Assembly: GCF_019320115.1 (NCBI RefSeq) | Contig: NC_089593.1 | Span: forward strand, 17,096,870-17,160,869 | Direction: 5' to 3' | Origin: Miscanthus floridulus | Lineage: Eukaryota; Streptophyta; Magnoliopsida; Poales; Poaceae | Length of the DNA: 64,000 nucleotides | Shown here: positions 34,424 through 46,068 of the stretch, in pieces | Position numbering within the stretch: the first letter of the stretch is position 1 | Layout of the letters: every line of letters starts with the position of its first letter | The notes under the pieces: model-generated | Seen by the model: the letters and a program-made list of their open reading frames with translations, nothing else | Databases searched by the model: none | Told to the model about the DNA's origin: nothing | Made by a program: the position numbers and the translations under genes

Positions 34424-35984
34424 CGCCGGGCGCGGGGGGGGGGCGGGGAGGCGGCCTGGCGGGCCGGCTGCTCTGTAGCAGGCCGTGCCGTGCCGGCCCA
34501 TGTGCCTAGGGTCAGGCCCAGACATGGCCTGTTGCTCCGGGCCGGGCCAGCCCGGGCCCGCTAGCCTCCGTGCCGGGCCGTGCTTGGGCTGGGCTAAAAA
34601 ATGGGCCTTGGACCGGGCCGACGGGCTCGGGCTGCATGGCCAATTATGCTCTCAAGCGTCGTTCCTCTCTCTCTGTGAGCTCCTCTTCGGCGGTGCTCCC
34701 CTCTCTTTGACGCTGCTCCTCTCTCTCCGGCACTGCTGCTGCTTGTGCTCCTCTCCCCGCCCCTCCCCCTCCTTCCTCTGTCTCCATGAGAAGTGCCACA
34801 TTCTTGACCGGGGATTTCATTTCTTGGTTTTCAGATCCGGGATTTGTTCTTCATGAAGGTACATTTTTTGATGGATTGATTTGCTCCTATTCCCGTTTGA
34901 TTCGATAGTAATTGCATAGTTGGATAGTCAATGCCGATTTCAGATGGTTTCCTCATGTGTATGACTACATGTAGGTTCTAACGCTGACCAGATCACCCAA
35001 CCTAGCTTTTGGTTATGTTTGTTTGACCATCTAAAATGGCTAATGGAATACTGAGAAGTTTCTGTTATTGATAATGGAATACTGAGAAGTTTTTCTTTTG
35101 TGTGTGTGTGTGTTTAGAACTAGGCTACTGCCTGGTTGTGATAGTTCTCGGTTTTTTGCACATGCTATAGTATTGCCAATTTACTTGCACTTCGTTTTAC
35201 AGTTTTACACAAGCTTGTTCATGCTAACATATTCTATTGAAATTGATACCTTTATTGAGTCGCCATTAATTTTGAAACTTTTTGTAAATTTTGAAACTGA
35301 GGTACTTATCAAAATTAAATTAAATGAGGTGCAAGTAATTAATTATTTTCAAGGTAAAGATTTTTTTTTCTGAAATACAAGGTTCTTTCTCAATGTTGTC
35401 AGATTTCCCAGAAAGTTATTTTTGTTATGTCTTTACAATGTAAGTTGGTATTTGTTGTCTTTCATTTTCAAATGTTTATTTGTTGTAAGGTATGTCTTGA
35501 GTATTTGACCCTATAGTGACCACGAGGTGGTTGCAATTAGTATGAACCTTTCCGGGTCACATTCATATTCGATTCGATAGAGTAGCTTTCTGTATGTTTC
35601 AATTCACTTTGCATCCTCTATAGGTTTCGATTCAATTCCTCTGTATGTACCTTTTAGGAATTGTTTTGGCCCTCTGATGTTTTTATCTATTCTAACCATT
35701 TAGCTATGGTTTGTACCTCACCTGCATCTGGTTGTACCTTTTCAGAAAAGCATGCCTATTGTCAACACAATTCATTTTTGCTTGTGAATTTTCTAAACGC
35801 TCATGCAAATATATCTCTTTGCCCGTACTAATCCATCTTCGTTTTTATTCTTATTCACAGGACAAGCCCTGAACTTCTGCTGAATCCGGTGAGGGAGACT
35901 TCTTTGACAGTATCTTAAATTCAGTTTACAATCCTTCATTATTGACTTTTATTTCCTTTTTGGAAACCACGCATGTTAATATGT

Positions 35985-36125
35985 ACTTCCTCTGTCCACA
36001 AAGGAATGCAATTCTCGCTTTTCGAGAAGTCAAACCGTTTGAACATTGACTAAATTCTTACTTTTCAAGTAATATTTTGAGAATTGTGACACATACTTCT
36101 ACATTTATCTACATGTACAGATATG
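35985..36125. mobile_element. Stowaway-like MITE fragment
   Basis: 'cttcctctgtccacaaagga' at 35987 matches the typical left end of a grass Stowaway family. The right terminus is not clear, so the end coordinate is approximate. Confidence 0.4.
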
Positions 36126-36513
36126 AAGCAGACAAATGTTTGATAGAGACTTCAATCAACTCTATACGTATAAGCATGAGGGTACTATGGAGAACTTTGT
36201 TGGTCATTTCAATGGTTTTTGTGGTATCACTGCTGATATACACTTGATATATTTATTTGAACAATATTGTGATTTGTTTGTGTTACAAATGTATACTTTG
36301 GTAACAAAATTGTTAGAAAATATTCTTGGTACAAACTAAAAAGGTGGAGAGGAATGGACAATGTTCAGTGACTGCTCACATACGTTGCATCTGCATGTGT
36401 TTAATACGTTTTGTCAGGCAACCATTTGCCATCTGGTATATATTCATAGCTTCTAGTTGAGTTGACAGGTTAAGCAGGCAAATGAACTGGATAACATTCT
36501 TGCAAAGTTCCTT

Positions 36514-36603
36514 AGTTTTTTTGTCAATGAGGGCAGAGGCATTCGAAGTGTTGAGGAGTTTTTTTGTCAATGAGGGCAGAGGCATTCGAAGTGTTGAGGA
36601 GAA
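36514..36603. repeat. 43-bp tandem duplication
   Basis: 'agtttttttgtcaatgaggg' begins at 36514 and again at 36557; the two 43 bp units are essentially identical. Confidence 0.9.
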
Positions 36604-36890
36604 CCAGTTCAGGTATTGCAATTTCCAACTTAAACTGATTATATTGAGTAGTGGGTTTTATGCTCCAGTAGTTTAGCTTTCTTACGAAACATGAACTATC
36701 TGTAAAGCACATGGATACATCTTCGAAATGCTAGATTTTGGGACGGGTGGAGTACTAGTTTTTTCTCTCACTGTCTTGCCGTATTTCCCACATACTGATC
36801 AGTTTTATCAGCATAACTGTTTATCCCTTTATTAGAAATCCAAATTGTTTACAACTGAACCTGTGCCTAAGTATGCCTTATGTTTTAGGG

Positions 36891-39837
36891 TGTCACACCC
36901 AATTTTAAGGATAAAATTGAATGCACAAAACTCGTGTGTGCCTAGGGATCCATTACACACACAAGCTGACAAATTACATAAAGTATCATCACAGTGTCCT
37001 TACATCAGATCCATAATACAACTTAGTCTTACATCACACAGCGAAAAATAAAAAGACAATAAAACTCTCGTGGCATCATCACAGGGAAGGGCAACTGGTT
37101 GACCACAAGCCTAAAAATCCTCCGGGAATTCCTCATACCCGTTGTCATCTGTTACCCATCCGAGATTTTTATCCAAATAAAGAAAATAAACAAGCGTAAG
37201 TACATCCCGTACCTAACAAGTTAACATGGGGTTATGAAGCTCAAAAAGGTTGACTCTGGTTTACTGCAATTAGCCATTTTAGTAAGTCAAGCTTTTATTC
37301 TCAGGTATTATCAAATTATGCTTAAGCTCCCATTTAATCCCATAAGAACATATATCAGGGTCAAGTGTACCACGTATCATCATAGAACAACTTAAATGAT
37401 CAACAACAAGTATCCAGTTATTCTGTGAGTTTTCCGGGCCGCTCGTAACCGTGAGCACGGCTGTTATAACAGTTTGTTACCCTTTGTAGAGGTGGTGCAC
37501 ATTCACCGCGAGTCGTGATCCCCATATGCCCGGGTTAATTACTCCCATATCACTGCCAAGGTGAGCGGGCATGGTACACTATGAAGCCATTTCATAGGTT
37601 TCTCTAACAAGTTAGGGCCGCTAGGTTTCCTTGGCAGGCAGATGTAGGAACCCCCCTTTCCTATGGCACATATCCATTGCGGCTATACTCATAGGAACAG
37701 AAGCAGCCCTATACCCAACGTGGCAAGCCCCATTTGCGCCAAAAAGGTAACCTCTAACTAGCTAGAAAAGGTCCTATTACTGAGCTAAAGTCAGAGCCAT
37801 ATAACTCTCCCAGTTGCACTGTCAGTCCTAGCTTTTGCCGACAGATAAGTCCTTATGGAGGGCCGGGAGCAACATGATCAAAAGTCATTTGCACCTTCGC
37901 CCTATGGATCAGTTGTTATAAATCATATTATACTTTAGTTCCATAGAACCATTCATCATCATGTAGATCATATTCAGTTAGAGCACTAGCAATCTACCCA
38001 TATGCAATTAACCCATAGGAGTCAAGGGAACAAGTCATCAATGACTAGAATGTCCTTATGGTTACCAACATTAGACACATGCACATGAGTAAATGATTAA
38101 AGTGAATAGGACATCAAGGTAGACCCATGCTATACTTGCCTTGTTCACAAACTCTTGCTGGTCCTGCTGGTCGTCGAAGAATTCTTGGTCTCCAACGTTC
38201 TCCTCACCGTCTGAACGCGACCAACACGGCAACATACAACATTCCAAAAGCATTCATGCAAAGCAAACATTCCTATCATTAGAACAGTACACCAACAGTA
38301 TAGAAAACAAGATAAAATGTTTGTGAAAATAATCTACGTCTCGCTACGATCACGTCAGCGCGAAGTTCACGAAAAACGGAGCTAAAATGCGAAAGTTATG
38401 ATTTAAACGGGATTTCCTATAGCAATAAATTTAATTAAATCTAACCATGAAATTAAAAAGTTCCAAACTTGACTAACAGTGGTTCCAACATGTAGATTAT
38501 GGAATTACGAAGCTAACGCAATTTGAATGGATCAATTCGGAGCTAAGACGACGATTTTATAAGTAAAACAGTTCAAATGGCATTTCTGTAAATACTGAAA
38601 ACGTATTTTAGACTAAAGCAGTGAACTTTACGCTTTCAAAACGAGAATGCGTAATAGGGGAAATGCGCTTTGGACTGCGGGTTAGGACTTAGAAAAGTAC
38701 AGGGTCTCTTTAGCAAATCTGCCACGCGAAGGGGTACCGGACGTTCTCGGCCGTTGGATCATGGATGGGTGGCTCGGATTAGATCAGAGGAGGGAGAGCA
38801 AGGGGTGGCCGGCCAGAACAGTGTCTCCGGCGGCAAGGCTCCATTGCCGGCGGCATGGAGGTCACCGGCGCGTGCGGAACACGGCCTATCGGCCACGGTT
38901 CGAAGAACCGAGGGCACCGGGGTTAGCGGGGGGAGTAGGGGGTCGCGGCCAGGCCCAAGAAGTGGCCGGAGGGGAAGGCCGAGGCGGCGGTCACCATGGA
39001 CGGCGGCCGGAGATCCTCGGCGCGTGCGGCTACGGCGCTAGAAGCCAAGAAACGCAAAAATAATGGCACGGGAAGATAGAGTGGAGCAAGGGGGTTCTCA
39101 CAGCGGTGAAAAACGATGTCGACGGCGGCTTGGGGACAGTTGTCCGCACGGACGGGCGGACGACGGTCGGCGGAGCTCCTCCGTGCAGCGATTGCGACCT
39201 CCGTGGCATGGGTGAGGGCAAAAATGGAGTGGGGAGAGGCAGCAGGGGGGCGCGCGGGGGGTCTCGGCTTCCTTTTAAAAAGGCCAGGGAGCGGGGCGAC
39301 GTGCCCACGACGCCAGGAGTGGCGGCGGTTGCTGCAGCGACGGTTTCCACGCGGCTCGGGCGCGGGGCAGAGGTGGGGGATGCGCTGACGGGCGAGGCCG
39401 GGTTGTTAGCGGCTGTGGGCGCAAGGAAGGCGCGGCGGTTGCGCGCGTTATGCTGGGCTGGCGCGGCTTGCTGGGCCGAGCGAGGCGCGCGGCTAGGCTG
39501 GCGGCTGGCGCAGAGGAAAAGACCAGCAGGCCGAAGGAGCTAGGCCAACAGGTCGAAATGAGAGAGAGGAGAGAGTGAGAAGGATTTTCCTTTTTTTCTT
39601 TTTCTAAATAGATTCCCAAAATCACTTTCAAATAGATTTTGAATTCATTTGAACTTTGAATCAAGACCAATCATCACAAAATAAATATGCAGCAGCATGT
39701 ATGCATCAACATGTTTCTATCCTTATATTTGATTTTATTTTTAATAAAATTATTATTTCCTAAATTCAAATTCCCACAAAATGCAAACTTAATCACTTTC
39801 TCCTATTTCAAAAATATGCAAAATTTAGGGTGTTACA
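36891..39837 (-). mobile_element. 3' LTR of chromovirus
   Basis: 2947 bp, TGTCACACCC...GGGTGTTACA on the + strand. It is near-identical along its whole length to 46069-48978. GC-rich open frames at 38670-39543 are mirrored in the other LTR and lie in a promoter-like zone (ccttttaaaaagg near 39272); they are not treated as genes. Confidence 0.95.
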
Positions 39838-39840
39838 ATT

Positions 39841-39855
39841 CTACCCCCCTTAAGA
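39841..39855 (-). other. Polypurine tract of chromovirus
   Basis: The minus strand reads TCTTAAGGGGGGTAG just before the 3' LTR. Confidence 0.85.
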
Positions 39856-39886
39856 TGAATCTCGTCCTCGAGATTCGGGTGATTGC

Positions 39887-42547
39887 TTACTCAAACAGTT
39901 ATGGGTAAGACTTTCTCAGATCCTCTTCTCTTTCCCAAGTAGCTTCATCCTCTGTATACCGATTCCACTGCACCTTGCACATCTTTATGGTTCGGCTTCT
40001 CGTAACTCTTTCGGCAGTTTCCAAGATCTTTATCAGATACTCTTCATAAGTAAGATCTTCCTTAACAGCAAGTTCTTCCAAAGGAATTTGCTCTTCTGGT
40101 ACCCTCAAACACTTCTTCAATTGGGAAACATGGAACACGTCATGCACACCTGACAAACTTTCAGGCAGTTCCAACTGATAAGCTACTTCTCCACGTCTCT
40201 TTAGGATCTTAAAAGGTCCTATATACCTTGGTGCTAACTTTCCCTTCATATTGAATCTTCTCACACTTCTCATTGGTGACACCTTCAAGTACACATAATC
40301 ACCAATTTCGAAAGTCAGCTCTCTTCTGTGAATATCAACGTAACTCTTCTATCGGGACTGAGCTACTCTCAAATTGTCTCTAATCATTCTCACTTGTTCT
40401 TCCACGTCTCTAAGGACATCGGGTCCAAACACTTGAGTTTCTCCAGTCTGATTCCAGAACAAAGGCGTCCTACATTTACGTCCATACAACGCCTCGAAAG
40501 GTGCCATCTTGAGACTCTTCTGATAACTATTGTTGTACGAGAACTCTACGTATGACAGACTTTTGTCCCAACTATCACCATACTGTAATGCACAAGCTCT
40601 CAACATATCTTCCAAAATCTGGTTGATCCTTTCGGTCTGTCCATCAGTTTGTGGGTGGTAAGCAGAACTGAAATTCAACTTTGTCCCCAAAGATCTATGT
40701 ACTTTATGCCAGAATTGCGATGTAAACTGAGTGCCTCTATCTGACACAATTTTCTTGGGAACACCATGTAAGCACACTATTCTTTCCATGTACAACTCTG
40801 CTAGTCTTGCACCCGTATAGGTAGTCTTGACTGGTAAAAAGTGGGCAACCTTGGTAAGTCGATCCACTATTACCCATATTGAATCATAGCCTCTTTGAGT
40901 GCGGGGCAATCCTACTATAAAATCTATACCAACTTCTTCCCATTTCCATTCAGGAATCTTCATTGGTTGTAGTAACCCTGCAGGTCTTTGATGCTCAGCT
41001 TTCACTCTTTGACAAGTGTCACACACAGCCACGTACCCTGCCACATCTCTCTTCAAACCATACCACCAATACTTCTCCTTGAGATCCAAATACATCTTAG
41101 TACTTCTGGGATGTATAGAATAAGCGGACTCATGGGCCTCTTGCAGAATTGCATCACGGATAGCCTTCACTTCAGGTACACATATCCTTTTTCCAAACCA
41201 AAGAGTGCCATTCTCATCCATTCTGAAACCTGGTGCCTTTCCAAGCACTACGTTCTCTGCTATCTCCTTAAGTTTTTCATCCTCCAATTGATCTTTGCGT
41301 ATCTCTTGCTCCAATGTAGGCTCTATCACCAATTCCATTGCATTAGTGACAAGGCTCAAGTTGAGATATTCCATTTCAGCACACAACTCTGCTGACATAT
41401 ATGTTATCTGAAGTCCATTGGCATAGCTCTTTCTGCTAAGTGCATCCGCTACGACGTTTGCCTTTCCCGGGTGATAATGCACTTCCAAATCATAGTCTTT
41501 GATCAATTCCAACCAATGACGTTGTCTCAGATTCAGGTCTGATTGGGTAAAGATATACTTCAAACTCTTATGATCTGTATAGATATCACTCTTATGTCCA
41601 ATTAGATAATGTCTCCATATCTTCAAAGCATGAACCACAGCTGCCAATTCCAAGTCATGAGTAGGATAATTCAACTCATGCTTCCTTAGTTGTCTAGATG
41701 CATATGCCACCACTCTTCCTTCTTGCATAAGCACACATCCAAGGCCCAAACGGGATGCATCACAATATATAGAGAAGTTCTTGCTTAAATCTGGCAGAAT
41801 TAATACTGGAGCTGTAGTCAATCTCTTCTTTAACTCATCAAAGTTTGCCTGGCATTTATCCGACCATACATACTTAGCATTCTTTTCCAACAGAGCTATC
41901 ATAGGCTTGGCTAGCTTAGAAAAACCTTCTATGAACCTCCTGTAATATGCAGCTAATCCCAAAAAACTACGAATCTCACTTACAGTGGTTGGTGGTTTCC
42001 AATTCAATACATCTTGCACTTTGCCTGGATCCACTGCTATTCCACCATTGGAGACAACATGACCTAGAAAAGAGACTTCCTTCAACCAAAACTCACACTT
42101 GCTCCGCTTAGTGTACAACTTATGTTCTCTAAGCTTTTGCAAGACTAACCTTATATGTTCAGCATGTTCTTCTTCAGTCTTGGAGAATATTAGTATGTCA
42201 TCTATGAATACCACCACAAATTTATCCAGAAACTCCATGAACACCTTATTCATCAGATACATGAAGTATGCAGGTGCATTGGTCAATCCAAAAGACATAA
42301 CGGTGTACTCATATAATCCATACCGTGTAGTGAATGCTGTCTTGGGTATGTCTGAGTTTCGAATCTTAAGCTGATGATACCCTGAGCGGAGATCAATCTT
42401 GGAGAACACATGGGCTCCTATCAACTGATCAAACAAATCATCAATCCTAGGCAAAGGGTATTTATTCTTGATTGTAACCTCATTAAGTGAGCGGTAATCC
42501 ACACACATCCGTTGACTACCATCCTTCTTATCCACAAAGATCACAGG
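39887..42547 (-). pseudogene. pol: Chromovirus RT, RNase H, integrase and chromodomain
   Basis: A nearly continuous frame. [22 protein letters not shown] and the intact catalytic FIDD at about 42197-42208. RNase [16 protein letters not shown] and YTDHKSLKY. Integrase: HHCC finger with [16 protein letters not shown], then Asp in GIDFIVGLP, Asp in [10 protein letters not shown], Glu in [15 protein letters not shown]-terminal chromodomain ([20 protein letters not shown]) would bind modified histone H3 and steer insertion to heterochromatin. Breaks: TAG at 40349-40351, just after integrase, and TAA at 39899-39901, four codons before the final stop at 39887. The link to protease upstream is broken by one extra A in an A-run near 42587. 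Confidence 0.9.
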
Positions 42548-44341
42548 TGCCCCCCATGGGGAAGAACTGGGGCGTATGAAACCTTTTTTCTTGCAACTCT
42601 TTAAGTTGTTTCTTAAGCTCTTCTAATTCATTAACTCCCATTCTATATGGACGTTTAGCTATTGGTGCATTTCCAGGTAATAATTCAATAATGAATTCAA
42701 TGTCTCGGTCAGGTGGCATACCTGGCAAGTCATCAGGGAAGACATCCGGGAACTCCTCCACGACACGATCTTGTTCATTGACTTCACCATCTAGCTGGTT
42801 CACTGTGGCTATAGGCTGAGCTTGCACTACCACTTCTACACAGATTCTATCTCCGTTGAGTGATGTCACAACCATGGATTTCTCCTAACACTGAATCACT
42901 GCCCGGTGTTGTTTCATCCAATCCATTCCTAGAATAAGATCAATTCCCGTTGTTCTCAACACAATAGGCTTCACTTTGAAGTCTACCCCCCTTAAGGAAA
43001 TGCTAGTTGAGGGGCTCCAATAAGAAGCGGGCATACTACCTCTCGGGGAATTTACTAGTATGGGGTTTTCATGGCACACAAAGGTACGCTATGCATTCTA
43101 ACAAAAGCTTGGTAGATAAAAGAATGCGAAGCACCAGAATCAAAAAGTATGATAGCAGAGATAGAGTTGACGCTGAACGTACCCAACATGACCTCAGGCG
43201 TCTCCTGAGCTACATCAGATGACACATAGTTCACCTTCGCAGTGTGAGGTGGTCGGGCATTGAACTTCTGATTGCCGGTCTGGTTCTGAGGTGCTTGTTG
43301 GTTCTGCTTCTTAGGGCACTGATGAGCATAGTGACCTACTTCTCCACAGCGATAGCAGGCGTTGGGATTGTTGGGTGCACCACTCTTCACAGGAGCATTG
43401 TTGGGCACTCCCTGGCGTGTTGTAGGATTGCTGGTCTATTGCGGGGGACGCTGATTCCCAAACTGTTGCTGGTACTAAGGGCGTTGCTGGAACTGGTTCT
43501 GCTGAGGATACTGACCACGGTTTCCCTGGTGAGTTGGTCCTTGATTCCTCTGCTAGAAACCTTGCTGGGGATAAGCACATGGGCGAGTGTTGCTTCCAGA
43601 AGCTTGCCCTTGTAGCCTCCTCTTCTTAGCTTCCATCTCCTTGCGCTTATCGTCAATCACGATAGCGCGATTCACCAAAGATGGGAAGTTAGGGTAAGTA
43701 TTAGACATCAGTTGGAGCTACAGTCCATCATAGAGTCCCTTGAGGAAACGGCGTTGCTTATCCTTGTCGTCCGCTACATCATTTGGAGCTTAGCGTGATA
43801 GTTGTGCGAACTTGTCCCGATACTCCGCCACAGTCATTGATCCTTGCTTGAGGGGCCTGAATTCTTCTTGCTTCAGTTCCACTAGTCCATCGGGAATATG
43901 GTATGATCGGAAATTGTCCTTGAATTCCTGCCAGGTGATAGCAGGAGCATTGTTGGGACATCCAAACTGGAATGATTCCCACCAATCCTGAGCAGCTCCT
44001 TGGAGTTGCCCAGAAGCGTATAACACCTTCTCAAGGTCGTTGCATTGTGCTATGTTCAGTTGTTTCTCCACAGCACACAACCAATCATCTGCCTCCATAG
44101 GGTCTGAGGCATGGGTGAACACCGGTGGACGACCTTTCATAAACTCTCCATGTTTATCTCTGACCTGAACAGGCGGTGGTCCTCTTGCAGGTTCATTGTC
44201 CAAGCGCTGCATCATAGCTTGCATCAGCTGCGCTTGCATTCCTAATATTTGTTCCATGGTCACAGGTGGCGGTGGTGGTGGATTTATGAGAGCATCACAT
44301 CCACGACCACGGCCTCTGCCTCTTCCTCCTCTTGCGGCCAT
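42548..44341 (-). pseudogene. gag: Chromovirus gag and protease
   Basis: ATG at 44341 opens a Gly/Arg-rich N-terminus (RGGRGRGRGRG), a Pro6 run and the gag core (DWWESFQFG; FKDNFRSYHIP). The CCHC zinc knuckle CYRCGEVGHYAHQC lies near 43350, and the protease motif LFDSGASHSFI near 43145. The DLILGMDWM second protease block lies near 42930. Several in-frame stops, mostly TAG, break the region (for example 43790 and 42885), and the frame shifts near 42587 before RT. Gag packages genomic RNA and protease processes the polyprotein. Confidence 0.85.
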
Positions 44342-45027
44342 CTGTTTTCCAACAAATATGCAAAATTTAGAGATTTTCCAAATTATAGAGAGCTTACAAA
44401 AGATAAGAAACAATGCTGAGAATTTTCTGGACAAGATTCAAATTCAGCAGTTCAGTAAAACTGTTATAACTCGAGTTTCAGAGATCCAACAGAGGTGCAC
44501 CAAGATTTGTTAGAAAGCTTAGGAGATCAGCTACAACTATTATTTAGATCACTTTTACAGATTCTGACACACACATGGTCAAAATAGAGCTAAACCGAAA
44601 CTGTTCTGGGTTCCAGACAGCGCAGGAACATCAACTTGTGTCAGCTAGATCTCACAAGCCTGAATAGCTATTGATGTGATTCCAGAGGCATTTGAAAGAT
44701 ACAGAAGTCTAGTTATCTCCACAAAAATTTCAGAATTTTTGACAGCCCAGATTTCGAGATACCAGATAAAGAACACAGGCTGCTCCAGAAATCAGCACAG
44801 CAGAGATAAGATAAAGCGAGGCATCTGCATTAAGATTTCATTCTAAACTTAAAGTTCCAATCTAAGGAAGTTGTGGACATGCCCACAAACTTCCAGCAAT
44901 CAAGAAAATACCAAATCAACCAAGTTCACAAATTAAACATCTAATCATCCAAGTTCACAAGACCAAACAAAACTAAATATGAAACACGAACTAACGATGT
45001 GGTAATCTAGATCAAGGCACCTAACAC

Positions 45028-45876
45028 CTATGGAGCGGTGTCAATCATGGTGAAGGACCGGCACTTCTTCTTGTAGATGGATGGTTGTCCAAGTTGAGCT
45101 CGAAGTTCATCCACTTGCTTCTGGAGGCGTCTCTGAGCCCTCTGAGATGCACACAGTTCTCCTTTGACTTCCTCATCCACCCCCTGCATAGCGTGGACAT
45201 GCTACACCGTTGCTTCCAGAGTTGGGTCACTCTCTGGTGGAGCCAAAACCTGCCAAACACCCTCATGATCATTGCGAGGAAGGAACCTGAAGCGATCCTC
45301 CCTCATGGCCTCAAAGCGACGACCATAGTAGTGGATGTAGGCGTTCTGTGCTGCATCCTCCATGCCATCCAAGGCATGGGCTCTCCTGGCAGGGGCACAG
45401 TGGACAGTCTCCACTTCATGTCCATTTTTGATGTCGTTCCAGGCGGTGACCACCAGCTCTACCTTCCAGAAGGTAGCCTCCAATGGATGCTGGTACTCGG
45501 CACAGTGGTAGCTGATGGAGGCGTGCAAGTCGGGGTAGTAGTCGTCCAGCACGTGAGTGAGGAGGGTGTGGTAGTAGGCTGTCTCTGGAGCTGGCTTGAA
45601 GTAGTACTTGCACTTCCAGCCAATCTCCTCATCCACCATGGGGACAGCTGGGGATGGTGCAGGTGTAGGGGAAGTAGCCGTCGACTCCTCAGGTGTAGCT
45701 ACGATAGGATAGATCGGCATGACAACTAGAGTAGGAGCAGGTGCAGGCGTCGGGGTAGCCATCTCCTCGTCGTTGGAGATGATCACAATCTCCTTCTCCG
45801 CCTGTGGAGCACGTGGGGTGAACAGGGCACGGTAGCCAGCAGTGCTGAGGCGAGTAGTCTTTGGGTTATGAGACAT
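45028..45876 (-). pseudogene. Extra ORF (ORF0-type) between 5' LTR and gag of chromovirus
   Basis: ATG at 45876 opens 282 codons ending at TAG 45028-45030, broken only by a TAG at 45202-45204 (codon 225). The N-terminal third is low-complexity, Pro/Ala/Thr-rich. The middle is a compact Trp/Tyr/His-rich region (WKCKYYFKPAPETAYYHTLL; NAYIHYYGRRFEAMREDRF). The C-terminal 55 residues are coiled coil. It lies on the same strand as gag, upstream of it. An ORF upstream of gag has been described in rice RIRE3/RIRE8-type elements (ORF0); I judge this to be its relative by position. No enzymatic motif is visible and function is unknown. Confidence 0.6.
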
Positions 45877-46053
45877 CTATAGATTTAAAGTGAGATAGAA
45901 TTAGAATCAACAATTTTAAATAATAGATTAAGGTGTGAAAAGCATAAATGTTTTAATAAAATAACAAGAATAAGACAGTAAGCAAGAAACCAGAGGAGCA
46001 AAGATGCTAAAACGATCATTTTCTAACTAGGCTTGCGTCCTACAGTCAACACG

Positions 46054-46066
46054 GCTCTGATACCAA
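46054..46066 (-). other. Primer binding site (initiator tRNA-Met)
   Basis: The minus strand reads TTGGTATCAGAGC a few bases after the 5' LTR end. The + strand shows GCTCTGATACCA, the 3' end of plant initiator tRNA-Met. Confidence 0.9.
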
Positions 46067-46068
46067 TT

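Larger units (their letters stand above)
33429..34648. mobile_element. hAT-like non-autonomous element with captured gene piece
   Basis: Flanked by the identical 8 bp CTCTCAAG (33421-33428 and 34649-34656), the duplication length of hAT transposons. The ends TATAGATGGCCAACGGGCC and (reverse complement) CATAATTGGCCATGCAGCC are imperfect inverted repeats. The subterminal zones are dense in ggcccg/cgtgcc motifs, as in a common grass hAT family. There is no transposase frame. The interior holds an F-box gene fragment on the minus strand with its own TATA box. Confidence 0.75.
34657..36890. other. Host intergenic or intronic DNA
   Basis: The left 200 bp are CT-rich and leader-like, followed by 'tctccatgagaagtgcc' and a possible donor at 34857; the rest is AT-rich. 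No protein domain is recognised in any frame. A TG run lies at 35098-35113. Confidence 0.35.

Noticed and set aside
38670..39063. Arg/Gly-rich + strand frames in the chromovirus LTR (also 47849-48236)
   Set aside because: Present in both LTRs in the GC-rich promoter zone, on the strand opposite to transcription, with overlapping frames; GC-rich DNA keeps frames open.
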